Part shown: piece after piece, positions 1 through 7,818 of the stretch
Layout: each line of letters starts with the position of its first letter
Position numbering within the stretch: the stretch's first letter is position 1
NCBI GenBank assembly: GCA_963819755.1
Contig: CAWFXB010000001.1
Span: forward strand, 744,001 to 808,000
Reading direction: 5' to 3'
From: VRUE01 sp963819755
GTDB lineage: Bacteria; Actinomycetota; Thermoleophilia; Solirubrobacterales; 70-9
Length of the DNA: 64,000 bases
Notes under the pieces: model-generated
Seen by the model: the letters and a program-made list of their open reading frames with translations, nothing else
Told to the model about the DNA's origin: nothing
Databases searched by the model: none
Position numbers and translations under genes: made by a program

Positions 1-1
1 C

Positions 2-91
2 GGCGACGAGCTGACCCCGACGATGAAGCTCAAGCGCAAGCCGATAGAGCGCAAGTACGCCACCGAGATCGAAGCGCTCTACGCGGACTGA
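2..91 (+). CDS. Long-chain acyl-CoA synthetase (AMP-binding), C-terminal end only
   Basis: Only the last 29 codons are inside the window, ending in TGA at 89-91. The tail reads GDELTPTMKLKRKPIERKYA and then TEIEALYAD. It matches the usual end of AMP-forming long-chain fatty acid CoA ligases, where a GELTPTxKLKR segment carries the C-terminal-domain lysine that completes adenylation. The enzyme would activate fatty acids to acyl-CoA in the cytoplasm. The rest lies upstream of base 1, so substrate range cannot be judged. Assignment rests on this short but distinctive motif. Confidence 0.7.
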   Translation, partial: GDELTPTMKLKRKPIERKYATEIEALYAD

Positions 92-201
92 TCTGGCATG
101 TCTGCCGAACGGCCTTTGACGGATGGGGCCGAGGCAAAGAAATTCCACTTCGGTCACATTGAGCGCGCCATGCGCGCGTCGGGGCCTGGCACGGTCGGGG
201 C

Positions 202-432
202 ATGCTCCTCGTCCTTGGCACCACCGGAATTTTCACGCCGATCATTGAAAGCGCAGCCACGGCCATCGGTGCCGGGGTTGTTGTCGGCGGCTTTTTGGGC
301 GCTACTCGTGGCGTGCTTCGGAGCGAGTCGCGCAAGCAGGTGGAGGGCGCTGCGCTTCGCGACAGCTACATCGCAGCCGCCGTCGTGCTTGCCGTCTGGG
401 TCGTCGACCAGTGCATCGTTTACGCTACATAG
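202..432 (+). CDS. Small two-helix membrane protein, unknown function
   Basis: A 76-residue protein starting at ATG 202. Residues about 1-30 (MLLVLGTTGIF, then an Ala/Gly/Val-rich run) and about 57-74 (IAAAVVLAVWVVD) are hydrophobic enough for two membrane helices, joined by a basic loop with RSESRK. I recognise no family. The next small membrane gene starts 2 bases after its stop, so the two are probably one transcript. GC content and codon use match the neighbours, which favours a real gene, but the size keeps confidence moderate. Confidence 0.5.
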   Translation: MLLVLGTTGIFTPIIESAATAIGAGVVVGGFLGATRGVLRSESRKQVEGAALRDSYIAAAVVLAVWVVDQCIVYAT

Positions 433-434
433 CT

Positions 435-626
435 ATGGACGACATCAGCTTTCGCAATGTCTGGGTCAGCCTCGCGGTCACGCTGCCGATCGGGGTCGTC
501 GGGCTGTTCCTCCTGCGTGACGATCCCGAGGCGAAGGGCTGGATGACCTTGGGCCTCATCGTCTTCGCGGTCAACCTGCGCCACTTCCTCGACCGACACG
601 AGTTCGACGAGCATGAAGAGGATTAA
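435..626 (+). CDS. Small membrane protein, unknown function
   Basis: A 63-residue protein from ATG 435 (MDDISFRNVWVS). An in-frame ATG at 411 overlaps the previous gene and adds an unlikely MHRLRYIA leader. Two hydrophobic segments, about residues 10-27 (WVSLAVTLPIGVVGLFLL) and 37-50 (GWMTLGLIVFAVN), are followed by an acidic His-containing tail (RHEFDEHEED). Tight spacing to the gene before it suggests a two-gene unit of membrane proteins. No function can be assigned. The following secreted-protein gene is convergent, with about 30 bases between the stops. Confidence 0.5.
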   Translation: MDDISFRNVWVSLAVTLPIGVVGLFLLRDDPEAKGWMTLGLIVFAVNLRHFLDRHEFDEHEED

Positions 627-658
627 GCCTGCCGAGTCGCGCCTGAGTCAGTAGTGCT

Positions 659-1603
659 TTAGGCGCGCTTTTGCGTGACCCTGAAAACGTAAGTTGCCGG
701 AGTACTGTCGGCCGGGCCACCGGGACTACGTGCCTTGACCTTGAAGACGTGGCGGCCGAAGCGGAGCGAGGGGGCCGTGAAGGGGGAGTGACAGCGCTTG
801 AAGCTGGCGCCGTCGAGCTTGCAGAGATAGGTCGATCCGGCAATGCTGGAGGCGAAGCGGAAGGTCGGCGTGCGGTCGCGAATCGAGTGGCCCGGGCCGC
901 GGCGAATCCGGGTCTGGGGTCGTTTCTTTGCCGCGCCAGTGGTGCCGCCTTCTGGGGATGCGTTGCCACCCGCAGCGGCCTGTGACGAGCAGGCGTGCTC
1001 GGATGGGCAGGCGGAGTTGGGCCGTGGACCGGGGAAGACCACGGCGAAATCGGCGGCGCTGTTGTCTCGATCGTCGCTTGGCTCGAGCAGGGTCGGGCAG
1101 CCGGGTTCGATCGTGCGGCGCAGGGCCATCCCGTCCGGGATGCCGCCCGGTGACGCCGGCGAGCCGGTGGGGGAGGGGGTGGAGCCGGAGAAGCCGCCCC
1201 ACGAGGCGCAGTCGAGGTTTTCCCAGCAGACCGCGCCGCCGGCGGGATCGAGCAGGCCGGGAGCCATTGCGGCGTCGGCTGCGAACCCGAACTCCGATTC
1301 GGCTTCGGGCGTCGCCGCGACCAGCGTGCTCTGGTTGGCGTCGCCGGTGACGTCGTGGGCGAAGGCAGCGGTTCCCGCAACCGACCCCGCTGCGTCGTAG
1401 AACGAGATCTGGTGCCCCCCGACGAGGTTCTGCCCGGGAGCCCACATCTGCAGCTCCACGTATTCGGAGTTCGGATGGGCGGCGGAGCCGGGGTAGACCT
1501 CGCGGATCATCATCTCGTGGAAAGTCGCCAGCGCCGGTTGCGCGACGAGCAGCGAGAGAGTGAGTGCCCCGATCACGGCGACCAGGGAATGTCGGGCGAT
1601 CAA
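659..1603 (-). CDS. Secreted protein with lamin-tail-like N-terminal domain and Ig-like C-terminal domain
   Basis: The reading frame starts at TTG 1603, which overlaps the TGA of the upstream paralogue (shared TTGA), so translation is probably coupled. The first residues (LIARHSLVAVIGALTLS, then an A-x-A site before TFHEM) form a signal peptide; the product is 314 residues. After it comes a lamin-tail-like segment (MIREVYPG, EYVELQMWAPGQN), a middle region with two Cys, and a C-terminal Ig-like unit (RTPTFRFASS, YLCKLDG, FKVKARSP). The upstream gene has the same N-terminal block and several copies of the C-terminal unit, so the two arose by tandem duplication. It is probably an exported surface or matrix protein; the partner is unknown. 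An internal ATG (MMIREVYPG) would remove the signal peptide and is less likely. Confidence 0.65.
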   Translation of the reverse strand: MIARHSLVAVIGALTLSLLVAQPALATFHEMMIREVYPGSAAHPNSEYVELQMWAPGQNLVGGHQISFYDAAGSVAGTAAFAHDVTGDANQSTLVAATPEAESEFGFAADAAMAPGLLDPAGGAVCWENLDCASWGGFSGSTPSPTGSPASPGGIPDGMALRRTIEPGCPTLLEPSDDRDNSAADFAVVFPGPRPNSACPSEHACSSQAAAGGNASPEGGTTGAAKKRPQTRIRRGPGHSIRDRTPTFRFASSIAGSTYLCKLDGASFKRCHSPFTAPSLRFGRHVFKVKARSPGGPADSTPATYVFRVTQKRA

Positions 1604-2958
1604 CGCTTCGCGCCCCGGTGGCGGTGGTGGTGATGCCGGCGCTTGTGGTGCCGACGGTGATGACGATGGCGTTTGACGACCACCGGCGGTGCCGCTGCTG
1701 GAGGCGCCGGTAGCGCGACAGGGGGGGCGGGTGGGGACGAGCCTGCCTGACCCGAGCCCGAAGAGGGGGACAGCACGACGTTGAAGGTGTAGCCGGCCGG
1801 GCTGGGGTCGACGTTTTCGCTGCTGTCGATCGCCCGTACCTGGAAGGTGTGCTGACCTTCGCCGAGGCCGGAATAGGCGATGCCGCCGCTCGGGCAGGCG
1901 GCGAAGGCACCGCTGTCGAGCTTGCACTGGAAGGTCGACCCGGGCTCCGAGGAGGTGTAGGTGAACGCCGCGGTCGAGCTGTTGCTGGGGTCTGAGGGCT
2001 TCGTCGCGATCGAGGTATCGGGCGGCGTCGTGTCGGCGAGCGAGTTGTCGACCGTCCAGCCGAAGGCGGTTGCCGTCGATTGCGCATTGCCCGCCGCGTC
2101 GATCGCGCGCACTTCGAATTCGTAGGCGCCGTCGGCGAGGTTGGCGTAGGTCTTCGGTTGGGTGTTGCAGGCGCTGAAGCTCGCTTCCAGCGGCGACAGC
2201 CTGCATTCGAATTTGGAGCCGCCCTCGTTCGAGCTGTAGCGGAATGCCGCGGTTTTCCCCGGGCTCGGATCGAGCGGGTGGCTGGTGATGCTCGCGGTCG
2301 GGGCGACCGTATCCACCGTCCAGGTGTAGGAGGCCGGCGTCGGGTCCGGGCCCGAGGCGTTGACGCCCCGCACCTGGAAGGTGTGGCTCCCGTCTGCCAG
2401 CGCTGTGTAGGTCTGGGGACCACCCACCGGACAGGCGGCGAACGCTTCCGCGTCCAGCCTGCATTCATAGCTGGTTGCGGTCGGGGCTTCGTAGGTGAAT
2501 TCAGCGCTGGTGCTGTTCGAGCTCAGCGGCGGGCGATCGTCGATTGCCGTGTTCGGCGCGCCCGCGCAGACAGCTTCGGTTATCGCGCTGCTGTCATTGC
2601 GCGGTGCCGGGCTCACCTCTTCGAAGTCGGTGGCGCTGTCGTCGCTGTCGTCGGCTTCCTCGAGGAGGGTCGGGCAGCCGGGGCTGATCTTGCGGCGGAT
2701 CGCCTTGCCGGCCGTGATCCCGCTGGGGGAAGCGGGGGAGCCGACGCTGGTGCCGGTGGCGGCCTGCAACGCCACCTGACCGTTGAAGTTGCCCCAGGCG
2801 ACGCAATCGGCGGGAATTCCGCCCGCATTCCAGCAGACGGCGCCGCCCGCGGCCGGGATCGAGAGCCCGGCGTCGAGGAGATCCGGGGCCACGCCGAACG
2901 TCGACTGCACGGCGGTGTCGCCGATCAGGACGGTCTGCTGGTTCGCGGAATGAGCCAC
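1600..2958 (-). CDS. Secreted multi-Ig-repeat protein, C-terminal part of a frameshifted gene
   Basis: This open frame holds most of a large secreted protein. The first called codon is a GTG inside VAHSANQQTVL, but the true N-terminus is in another frame just upstream (see 2959-3247). After the lamin-tail-like block there are three Ig-like repeats of about 90 residues, each with a TF-x-Y-x-S stretch, a Cys pair (FQCKLD, FAACP) and a HTFQVRAID strand. A Pro-rich linker then leads to a striking basic tail rich in His and Arg (residues such as KRHRHHRRHHKRR). The repeats resemble extracellular Ig-like modules common in this lineage; adhesion or matrix binding is an inference. Its stop overlaps the start of the downstream paralogue. 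Confidence 0.65.
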   Translation of the reverse strand: MAHSANQQTVLIGDTAVQSTFGVAPDLLDAGLSIPAAGGAVCWNAGGIPADCVAWGNFNGQVALQAATGTSVGSPASPSGITAGKAIRRKISPGCPTLLEEADDSDDSATDFEEVSPAPRNDSSAITEAVCAGAPNTAIDDRPPLSSNSTSAEFTYEAPTATSYECRLDAEAFAACPVGGPQTYTALADGSHTFQVRGVNASGPDPTPASYTWTVDTVAPTASITSHPLDPSPGKTAAFRYSSNEGGSKFECRLSPLEASFSACNTQPKTYANLADGAYEFEVRAIDAAGNAQSTATAFGWTVDNSLADTTPPDTSIATKPSDPSNSSTAAFTYTSSEPGSTFQCKLDSGAFAACPSGGIAYSGLGEGQHTFQVRAIDSSENVDPSPAGYTFNVVLSPSSGSGQAGSSPPAPPVALPAPPAAAPPVVVKRHRHHRRHHKRRHHHHRHRGAKR

Positions 2959-3247
2959 CGAGCTCGAAGAACGTCGAGGTGTGGACGAGGCTGCCGCTCG
3001 AGTCGTAGAGGGTCAGCGAGTGCCCGCTGAGCATGGACTGGCCGGCGGCGAACATCTGCAGCTCGACGTAGCTGTCGTCGCTCTGGCCGGGATGGACCTC
3101 GCGCACTTTGATCAGGTGGAAGGTGGCCTGGGCGGAGGGCGCCGCTAAGAGGAAGACGGCGATGACGGCGAGCAACGCGATGCGCAGCTTGGAGCCCGCG
3201 CGCTTCGATGCCTCTCCCCGGATCGACGTACCCATGCGTTTCTGCAT
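2959..3247 (-). pseudogene. N-terminal part of the same secreted protein, separated by a one-base frameshift
   Basis: The frame from ATG 3247 gives MQKRMGTSIRG, a basic region, a hydrophobic signal core (LRIALLAVIAVFLLAAP, cleavage after SAQA) and then a lamin-tail-like block (IKVREVHPG, SYVELQMFAAGQS). Dropping one base at about 2967-2971 joins HTSTF to SSSVAHSANQQ. That joined sequence then aligns without gaps with the paralogue at 659-1603 (AAF followed by AHDVTGDANQS). The gene is therefore one 1600-3247 unit interrupted by a single extra base. It is either a sequencing error or a recent inactivation. ispG starts divergently 62 bases away. Confidence 0.6.
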
Positions 3248-3308
3248 ACGGAGACTCGGCCAGAGAAGTTCAATCCGAGTCGGGGACCCTTCCCGCTACG
3301 CTGCGTAT

Positions 3309-4562
3309 ATGGCTTCTAAGCGGCAGATATTCGTTGGCGGGGTGCCGATCGGCGGTGGCGCGCCGGTAGTCGTGCAGACGATGACCAAGACCGAGACCGC
3401 CAACCTGGCGGCGACGATGGAGCAGATCCGCAAGGTCGCCGATGCCGGGGCGGACATCGTCCGCGTCGCCGTTCCGCGCGACGACGACGTCGAGGCGCTG
3501 AAGACGATCGTCAAAGAGTCGCCGATCCCGGTGATCGCCGACATCCACTTCAACCACACGCTGGCGCTGAAGGCGATCGACGCCGGCGCCCACTGCATCC
3601 GCCTCAACCCCGGCAACATCGGCGGTCGTGAGAAAGTCGCCGAGGTGGCGCTCAGGGCGACTGCCGCGGGCGTGCCGATGCGGATCGGGGTCAACTCCGG
3701 CTCGCTGCCAAAGCACCTGCACGAGCTCGAGCGCGAGGCCCCCGTCGAGGCACTGGTCGCCGCCGCGATCGAGTTCGTCGAGCTGATGGAGGGCCTCGAC
3801 TTCGAAGACTTCAAGGTCTCGATCAAGTCGACCAACGTGCCCAACACGATTGCCGCCAACCGGCTGCTCTCGGAGAAGATTCCCTACCCGCTGCACCTGG
3901 GGATCACCGAGGCGGGGACCAAATGGTCCGGGGCGCTCAAATCCTCGGTCGGGCTGGGGACGCTGCTCGCCGACGGGATCGGCGACACGATCCGGATCAG
4001 CCTCTCGACCTTCCACGCCGAGGAGGAGGTCAAGGTCGCCTGGGAGATCCTCAAGGCGCTGCAGCTGCGCGAGCGCGGCCCCGTGCTGATCGCCTGCCCG
4101 ACCTGCGGTCGCCTCCAGTTCGACATGGACTCGGTCGTCGCCGAGATCGAGCAGCGGCTGGAAAGCTACGCCGAGCCGGTCGAGGTGGCGGTTCTGGGCT
4201 GTGCCGTGAACGGGATCGGCGAGGCCAGCCACGCCGACTTCGGCATCGCCGGCGCCAAGAACGAGGGCCTGATCTTCGCCCACGGCAAGCCGTTGCGAAA
4301 GGTTCCCCAGGCGACGCTCGTCGACACCCTGTTCGAAGAGATCGACAAGTCGCTCGACCGTGGCAAGGTCGAGGTCGACGAGGCGGAGTCGCGCGAGGGC
4401 GCCGCCTGGCTGGCCAAGATCGAGCAGGAAAATGCCGGCGAACTGACGCCGGAGAAGATCGCCCGGATGGAGAAGGAAGCGGTCGAAAAGGGCGAGTCGG
4501 ACAAGGTCCTGCTCGACGAGGAGGCCTCGCCGACGGCGGGCCGCCGCTTCACCCGGGCTTAA
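3309..4562 (+). CDS. ispG: 4-hydroxy-3-methylbut-2-en-1-yl diphosphate synthase (IspG/GcpE)
   Basis: This enzyme catalyses the penultimate step of the MEP isoprenoid pathway, converting ME-cPP to HMBPP with a [4Fe-4S] cluster. Start ATG 3309 gives MASKRQIFVGG, 417 residues, close to the two-domain bacterial form. The N-terminal TIM barrel contains the conserved QTMTKT and HFNHTLAL blocks. The C-terminal cluster domain has CPTCGR and GCAVNGIGEA, which supply the cluster cysteines. A charged tail of about 60 residues follows. The open frame runs further upstream, but that part overlaps the divergent secreted-protein gene and is not homologous. proS follows 45 bases later on the same strand. Confidence 0.93.
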   Translation: MASKRQIFVGGVPIGGGAPVVVQTMTKTETANLAATMEQIRKVADAGADIVRVAVPRDDDVEALKTIVKESPIPVIADIHFNHTLALKAIDAGAHCIRLNPGNIGGREKVAEVALRATAAGVPMRIGVNSGSLPKHLHELEREAPVEALVAAAIEFVELMEGLDFEDFKVSIKSTNVPNTIAANRLLSEKIPYPLHLGITEAGTKWSGALKSSVGLGTLLADGIGDTIRISLSTFHAEEEVKVAWEILKALQLRERGPVLIACPTCGRLQFDMDSVVAEIEQRLESYAEPVEVAVLGCAVNGIGEASHADFGIAGAKNEGLIFAHGKPLRKVPQATLVDTLFEEIDKSLDRGKVEVDEAESREGAAWLAKIEQENAGELTPEKIARMEKEAVEKGESDKVLLDEEASPTAGRRFTRA

Positions 4563-4607
4563 GCCCCGCTCGCCGAGACTTCCTGTCGACCACTGTCCGC
4601 CCGACTA

Positions 4608-6314
4608 GTGGATAGGTTTCCTGCAGTGACGAGGCTGAGCGAAAGCTTTATTCCCACGCTGAAGGACCCGCCTTCCGACGCCGAGGCCGTGTCGCACAAG
4701 CTGATGGTGCGGGCTGGCCTCATTCGTCAGCTGGGCGCCGGGCTGTGGACGTATTTGCCCGCCGGCTGGCGGGTGGTGCGCAAGGTAGAGGCGATCCTGC
4801 GCGAGGAGATGGAGGCGATCGGCTGCCAGGAGATGCTGATGCCCGTGCTGCAGCCCGCGGAGGCCTGGAGGACGACGGGGCGCTATGCGATCGATGAGCT
4901 CTTCAAGCTCGAGGACCGCAAGGGCGCCGAGATGGTCCTGGCGATGACGCACGAGGAGTGCGTCACCTCCCACGTCGCTCGCGAGGTGCGTTCCTACCGT
5001 GACCTGCCAATCATGGTGTTCCAGATCCAGACCAAGGAGCGCGACGAGCCGCGCCCGCGCGCCGGGGTCCTGCGCACGCGTGAGTTCACGATGAAGGACG
5101 CCTACTCCTTCGATCGCGACGAGGAGGGTCTGAGCCGCTCCTACGAGCTGCAGAGCGGGGCCTATGAGCGGATCTTCGACCGCTGCGGGCTGCGCTGGCA
5201 CCGGGTCGAGTCCGACGTGGGGATGATGGGCGGCTCCGGCGCTCACGAGTACATGGCGCCCTGCTCAGCGGGCGAGAACGAGGTGGCGCTGGCCCCGGGC
5301 TACGCCGCCAACGTCGAGATCGCCTCGGCGGAGCCGCAACCGGTCGAGCTGCCGGCGCCGCTGGATGCCCCTGAGGAGATCGACACGCCCGGCTTGACCA
5401 AGGTCGAGGAGGTGGCCGGCCACCTCGGGCTCCCGCACGGCGCCTTCATCAAGACGCTGCCGATCGTCGTCGAGGGTCGCGGGATGGTCCTCGTGCTGCT
5501 CCGTGGAGACCATCGGCTCAACGAGATCAAGCTGCGCAACGGGATGAATACCGACTTTCGCCAGGCGAGCAGCGAGGAGATCGAGGCGCAGCTCGGCCCC
5601 GTCGGCTACCTCGGCCCGGTTGGCAGCGGCCTGCCGATCATCAGGGACGCGGCGCTCAGCGGCGATTCCTACGTCTCCGGCGCCAACAGGGCGAATACTC
5701 ACCTTCGCGGCATCGACCCCTCCCGCGACTTCGAGGCCTACGAGATGGACGTGCGCACGGTCGAGGCGGGCGACACCGCCCCCGGTGGAGGCACTATCGA
5801 GATCGAGCCCGCGATCGAGGTCGGCAACATCTTCCAGCTCGGCACCCGCTACTCGGAGCCGCTCGGAGCGACCTACCTCGACGAGGGCGGGGTCGAGCGA
5901 CCCATCGTGATGGGCAGCTATGGGATCGGCCCGGCGCGAATCGTCGCCGCGACGATCGAGCAGGGGGCGGACGAGCGCGGCATCGTCTGGCCCGCCGCGC
6001 TCGCTCCCTGGCAGGTGCAGCTCGTCTCCCTCGCCAAGGCCGGCGAGCCGGAGCGCGAGGCGGCCGACGAGCTCTATGCGGCACTGCGCGAGGGTGGGGC
6101 GGAGGTGCTCTACGACGATCGCGACGCCGGCCCGGGCGAGAAGCTGACCGATGCCGAGCTGCTCGGCTGTCCGCTGCGCGTCGTGGTCGGGCGGCGCGGC
6201 CTCGCCAAGGGAGTGGTCGAGGCGAGCGAGCGGGCCAGTGGCGCCGAGCACGAGCTGCCGGTTGGCGAGGCCGGTGAGCGGGCCATCGCCCTGCTGCAGG
6301 GCGAGGATGCCTGA
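4608..6314 (+). CDS. proS: Prolyl-tRNA synthetase
   Basis: The enzyme charges tRNA-Pro with proline in the cytoplasm. At 568 residues it is the full-length bacterial type with an editing insertion. The N-terminal part has SHKLMVRAGLIRQLG and the class II motif 2 region (REFTMKDAYSF). The insertion (about residues 225-390, containing HGAFIKTLPI and LRGDHRLNEIK) is the YbaK-like editing domain. Motif 3 is GSYGIGPARI, followed by an anticodon-binding domain. The first start is GTG 4608; a second in-frame GTG at 4626 (VTRLSESFIPTLK) fits the family N-terminus as well, with an AGG about 9 bases before it. The stop overlaps the next gene by 8 bases. Confidence 0.93.
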   Translation: MDRFPAVTRLSESFIPTLKDPPSDAEAVSHKLMVRAGLIRQLGAGLWTYLPAGWRVVRKVEAILREEMEAIGCQEMLMPVLQPAEAWRTTGRYAIDELFKLEDRKGAEMVLAMTHEECVTSHVAREVRSYRDLPIMVFQIQTKERDEPRPRAGVLRTREFTMKDAYSFDRDEEGLSRSYELQSGAYERIFDRCGLRWHRVESDVGMMGGSGAHEYMAPCSAGENEVALAPGYAANVEIASAEPQPVELPAPLDAPEEIDTPGLTKVEEVAGHLGLPHGAFIKTLPIVVEGRGMVLVLLRGDHRLNEIKLRNGMNTDFRQASSEEIEAQLGPVGYLGPVGSGLPIIRDAALSGDSYVSGANRANTHLRGIDPSRDFEAYEMDVRTVEAGDTAPGGGTIEIEPAIEVGNIFQLGTRYSEPLGATYLDEGGVERPIVMGSYGIGPARIVAATIEQGADERGIVWPAALAPWQVQLVSLAKAGEPEREAADELYAALREGGAEVLYDDRDAGPGEKLTDAELLGCPLRVVVGRRGLAKGVVEASERASGAEHELPVGEAGERAIALLQGEDA

Positions 6315-6960
6315 CGCAGCCCCCTTCGGGCGTGGCCGCATCCGCCGGCTCTTCGGCCTCGACCGCAGCGGCCCGCCGCCCAGGCAGACGCGCGAGGGCG
6401 AACCGCTCAACCCCTGGACTCTGCCCAACCTGGTCGGCTACCTGCGCCTGGCGGGGCTGCCGGTCTTCCTCTACCTCGCCTTCGAATCGGGTGACGGCCG
6501 CAGCGTCGCCTCGGCGGCGATCTTCTGGCTGATCGCGGCCGGCGACTACGTCGACGGCTTCCTCGCCCGGGTCACCGGCCAGTACAGCCGTCTGGGGGCG
6601 ATGCTCGATCCCCTGATCGACCGCCTCACGATCCTCTCCGGCGCGATCGTCTGCTGGCACTTCGAGCTCTTGCCGCGCTGGGCGCTGGCCCTGCTCGTCG
6701 TGCGCGAGGTGGCGATGCTGCTGCTCGCCCAGTACGGGCTGCGCCACGGGGTCGAGATAGCGGTCAACTGGCCGGGCCGGATCTCCGTCTTCCCGATCAT
6801 GGGCGGCATCTTCTTCGCCCTCGTCTTCGCCGGCTGGGTCCCGGCGGCGCTGTTGATCGCCGGCGTCGCTCTGGCGATCCTCGCCACCGTGCTCTACGCC
6901 CAGACGGGGGTGCGCACGGTCCGCGAACGCAGGGCGCAAGGCACCGCCCAGGATCCATAA
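6307..6960 (+). CDS. CDP-alcohol phosphatidyltransferase (PgsA-like)
   Basis: This integral membrane enzyme of phospholipid synthesis would transfer a phosphatidyl group from CDP-diacylglycerol to an alcohol such as glycerol 3-phosphate. The 217-residue protein starts at ATG 6307 inside the end of proS. The full signature D-x2-D-G-x2-A-R-x8-G-x3-D-x3-D is present (D80, D83, G84, A87, R88, G97, D101, D105). About five hydrophobic helices surround it, and a basic N-terminal 30 residues precede the first. The alcohol acceptor cannot be read from the sequence, so PgsA is only the likeliest assignment. Confidence 0.85.
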   Translation: MPDAAPFGRGRIRRLFGLDRSGPPPRQTREGEPLNPWTLPNLVGYLRLAGLPVFLYLAFESGDGRSVASAAIFWLIAAGDYVDGFLARVTGQYSRLGAMLDPLIDRLTILSGAIVCWHFELLPRWALALLVVREVAMLLLAQYGLRHGVEIAVNWPGRISVFPIMGGIFFALVFAGWVPAALLIAGVALAILATVLYAQTGVRTVRERRAQGTAQDP

Positions 6961-6974
6961 CCTTCAACCTGGAG

Positions 6975-7002
6975 TTGAACCTTCGGCCCAGCGACCTATA
7001 AT
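6975..7002 (+). promoter_or_regulatory. Near-consensus sigma-70-type promoter before the rsiG-like/FHA/merR genes
   Basis: TTGAAC at 6975-6980 and TATAAT at 6997-7002 are separated by 16 bases, close to the housekeeping sigma consensus. A short hairpin (CCTCCG at 7007 paired with CGGAGG) falls near the expected transcription start, and AAGGAG at 7041-7046 is the ribosome site for ATG 7051. Part of the -35 box also sits in an inverted repeat (TTCAAC, GTTGAA). Confidence 0.6.
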
Positions 7003-7050
7003 TGCCCTCCGCGGCCAACGGAGGCGAAGGTCTCCCGATCAAGGAGCAAG

Positions 7051-7320
7051 ATGGAGGACACCTTTCCCGATCTCGGTTCGCTCAGCGACGAAGAGCTGAA
7101 GGACCTGATCGACAAGCTCACCACCGAGGAGAACGAGATCTCCTACAAACGCCGGGTTCTGCACGGCAAGATCGACATCCTGCGTGCCGAGCTGGTCAAC
7201 CGGCTGCGCCACAAGCACGAAAGCGGCGACTCGCTGATCTCCGGCGACGACGTCGCCCAGCTGACCGACATCCTCGCCGGCAAGGCGCAGAGCCCACCCG
7301 AGGACGACACGGCCGCCTGA
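7051..7320 (+). CDS. RsiG-like anti-sigma factor, candidate c-di-GMP-binding coiled coil
   Basis: An 89-residue helical protein with a strong AAGGAG site and start at ATG 7051. Residues 11-24 resemble the family's leading SDEEL segment. Residues 27-42 carry E27-x3-S31-x2-R34-x3-H38-x3-D42. That matches the E(X)3S(X)2R(X)3Q(X)3D c-di-GMP motif of RsiG, except that His replaces Gln. Streptomyces RsiG has two such motifs in one chain and sequesters the sigma factor WhiG. This protein has one, like the single-motif homodimeric form described from Rubrobacter. Function here is inferred from the motif. It heads an operon with an FHA protein and a MerR-type regulator; no WhiG-like sigma gene lies in the window. 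Confidence 0.65.
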   Translation: MEDTFPDLGSLSDEELKDLIDKLTTEENEISYKRRVLHGKIDILRAELVNRLRHKHESGDSLISGDDVAQLTDILAGKAQSPPEDDTAA

Positions 7321-7336
7321 GGCTGGAGCAGATCCG

Positions 7337-7810
7337 ATGGCCATCCACTGTCCGGAGTGCGGTTTCGTCAACCCCGAGGGCGCCAACTACTGCCAGAAGT
7401 GCGGTGCCTATCTCGGCGGGCCCAAAGACGGCGAGGACGAACCGACGACGATGACCTACACCGTCGACGACACCGGCGAGATGCAGCCGATCGACATCGA
7501 CGAGGTGCTCGAGGAGAGCGGCGCGGCCCTGGTCATCCGCTCCGGCGGCGGACGCGCCGGGGAGAGCTTCACCGTGACCGATGACCGAGTCAGCATCGGT
7601 CGCAGCCCCGACGCCGGCGTCTTCCTCGACGACGTCACCGTCTCCCGCAACCACGCCCTGCTGGTGCACCGCCGCGACGGCTTCTACATCGACGACCTCG
7701 GCTCGCTCAACGGCACCTACGTCAACAGGCGCCGGATCGAGTCCCACCGCCTTGCCGACGGCGACGAGATCCAGGTCGGCAAGTACAAGCTCAGCTACCT
7801 GGAGAAGTAG
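7337..7810 (+). CDS. Zinc-ribbon/FHA-domain protein (GarA-like)
   Basis: A 157-residue cytoplasmic protein. Residues 5-22 form a zinc ribbon (C5-x2-C8, C19-x2-C22). An acidic threonine-containing linker (PTTMTYTVDDTGE) follows, then an FHA domain from about residue 62 with the phosphothreonine-binding marks IGRSPD, SRNHALL and LGSLNGTYVNRR. The order resembles mycobacterial GarA, where an N-terminal Thr is phosphorylated by Ser/Thr kinases and the FHA domain then binds it in cis. Placement directly before an FtsR/Rv1828-like MerR gene is also the actinobacterial arrangement. Regulation of metabolism by kinase signalling is likely but not shown here. Confidence 0.8.
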   Translation: MAIHCPECGFVNPEGANYCQKCGAYLGGPKDGEDEPTTMTYTVDDTGEMQPIDIDEVLEESGAALVIRSGGGRAGESFTVTDDRVSIGRSPDAGVFLDDVTVSRNHALLVHRRDGFYIDDLGSLNGTYVNRRRIESHRLADGDEIQVGKYKLSYLEK

Positions 7811-7818
7811 GGAGCCCC

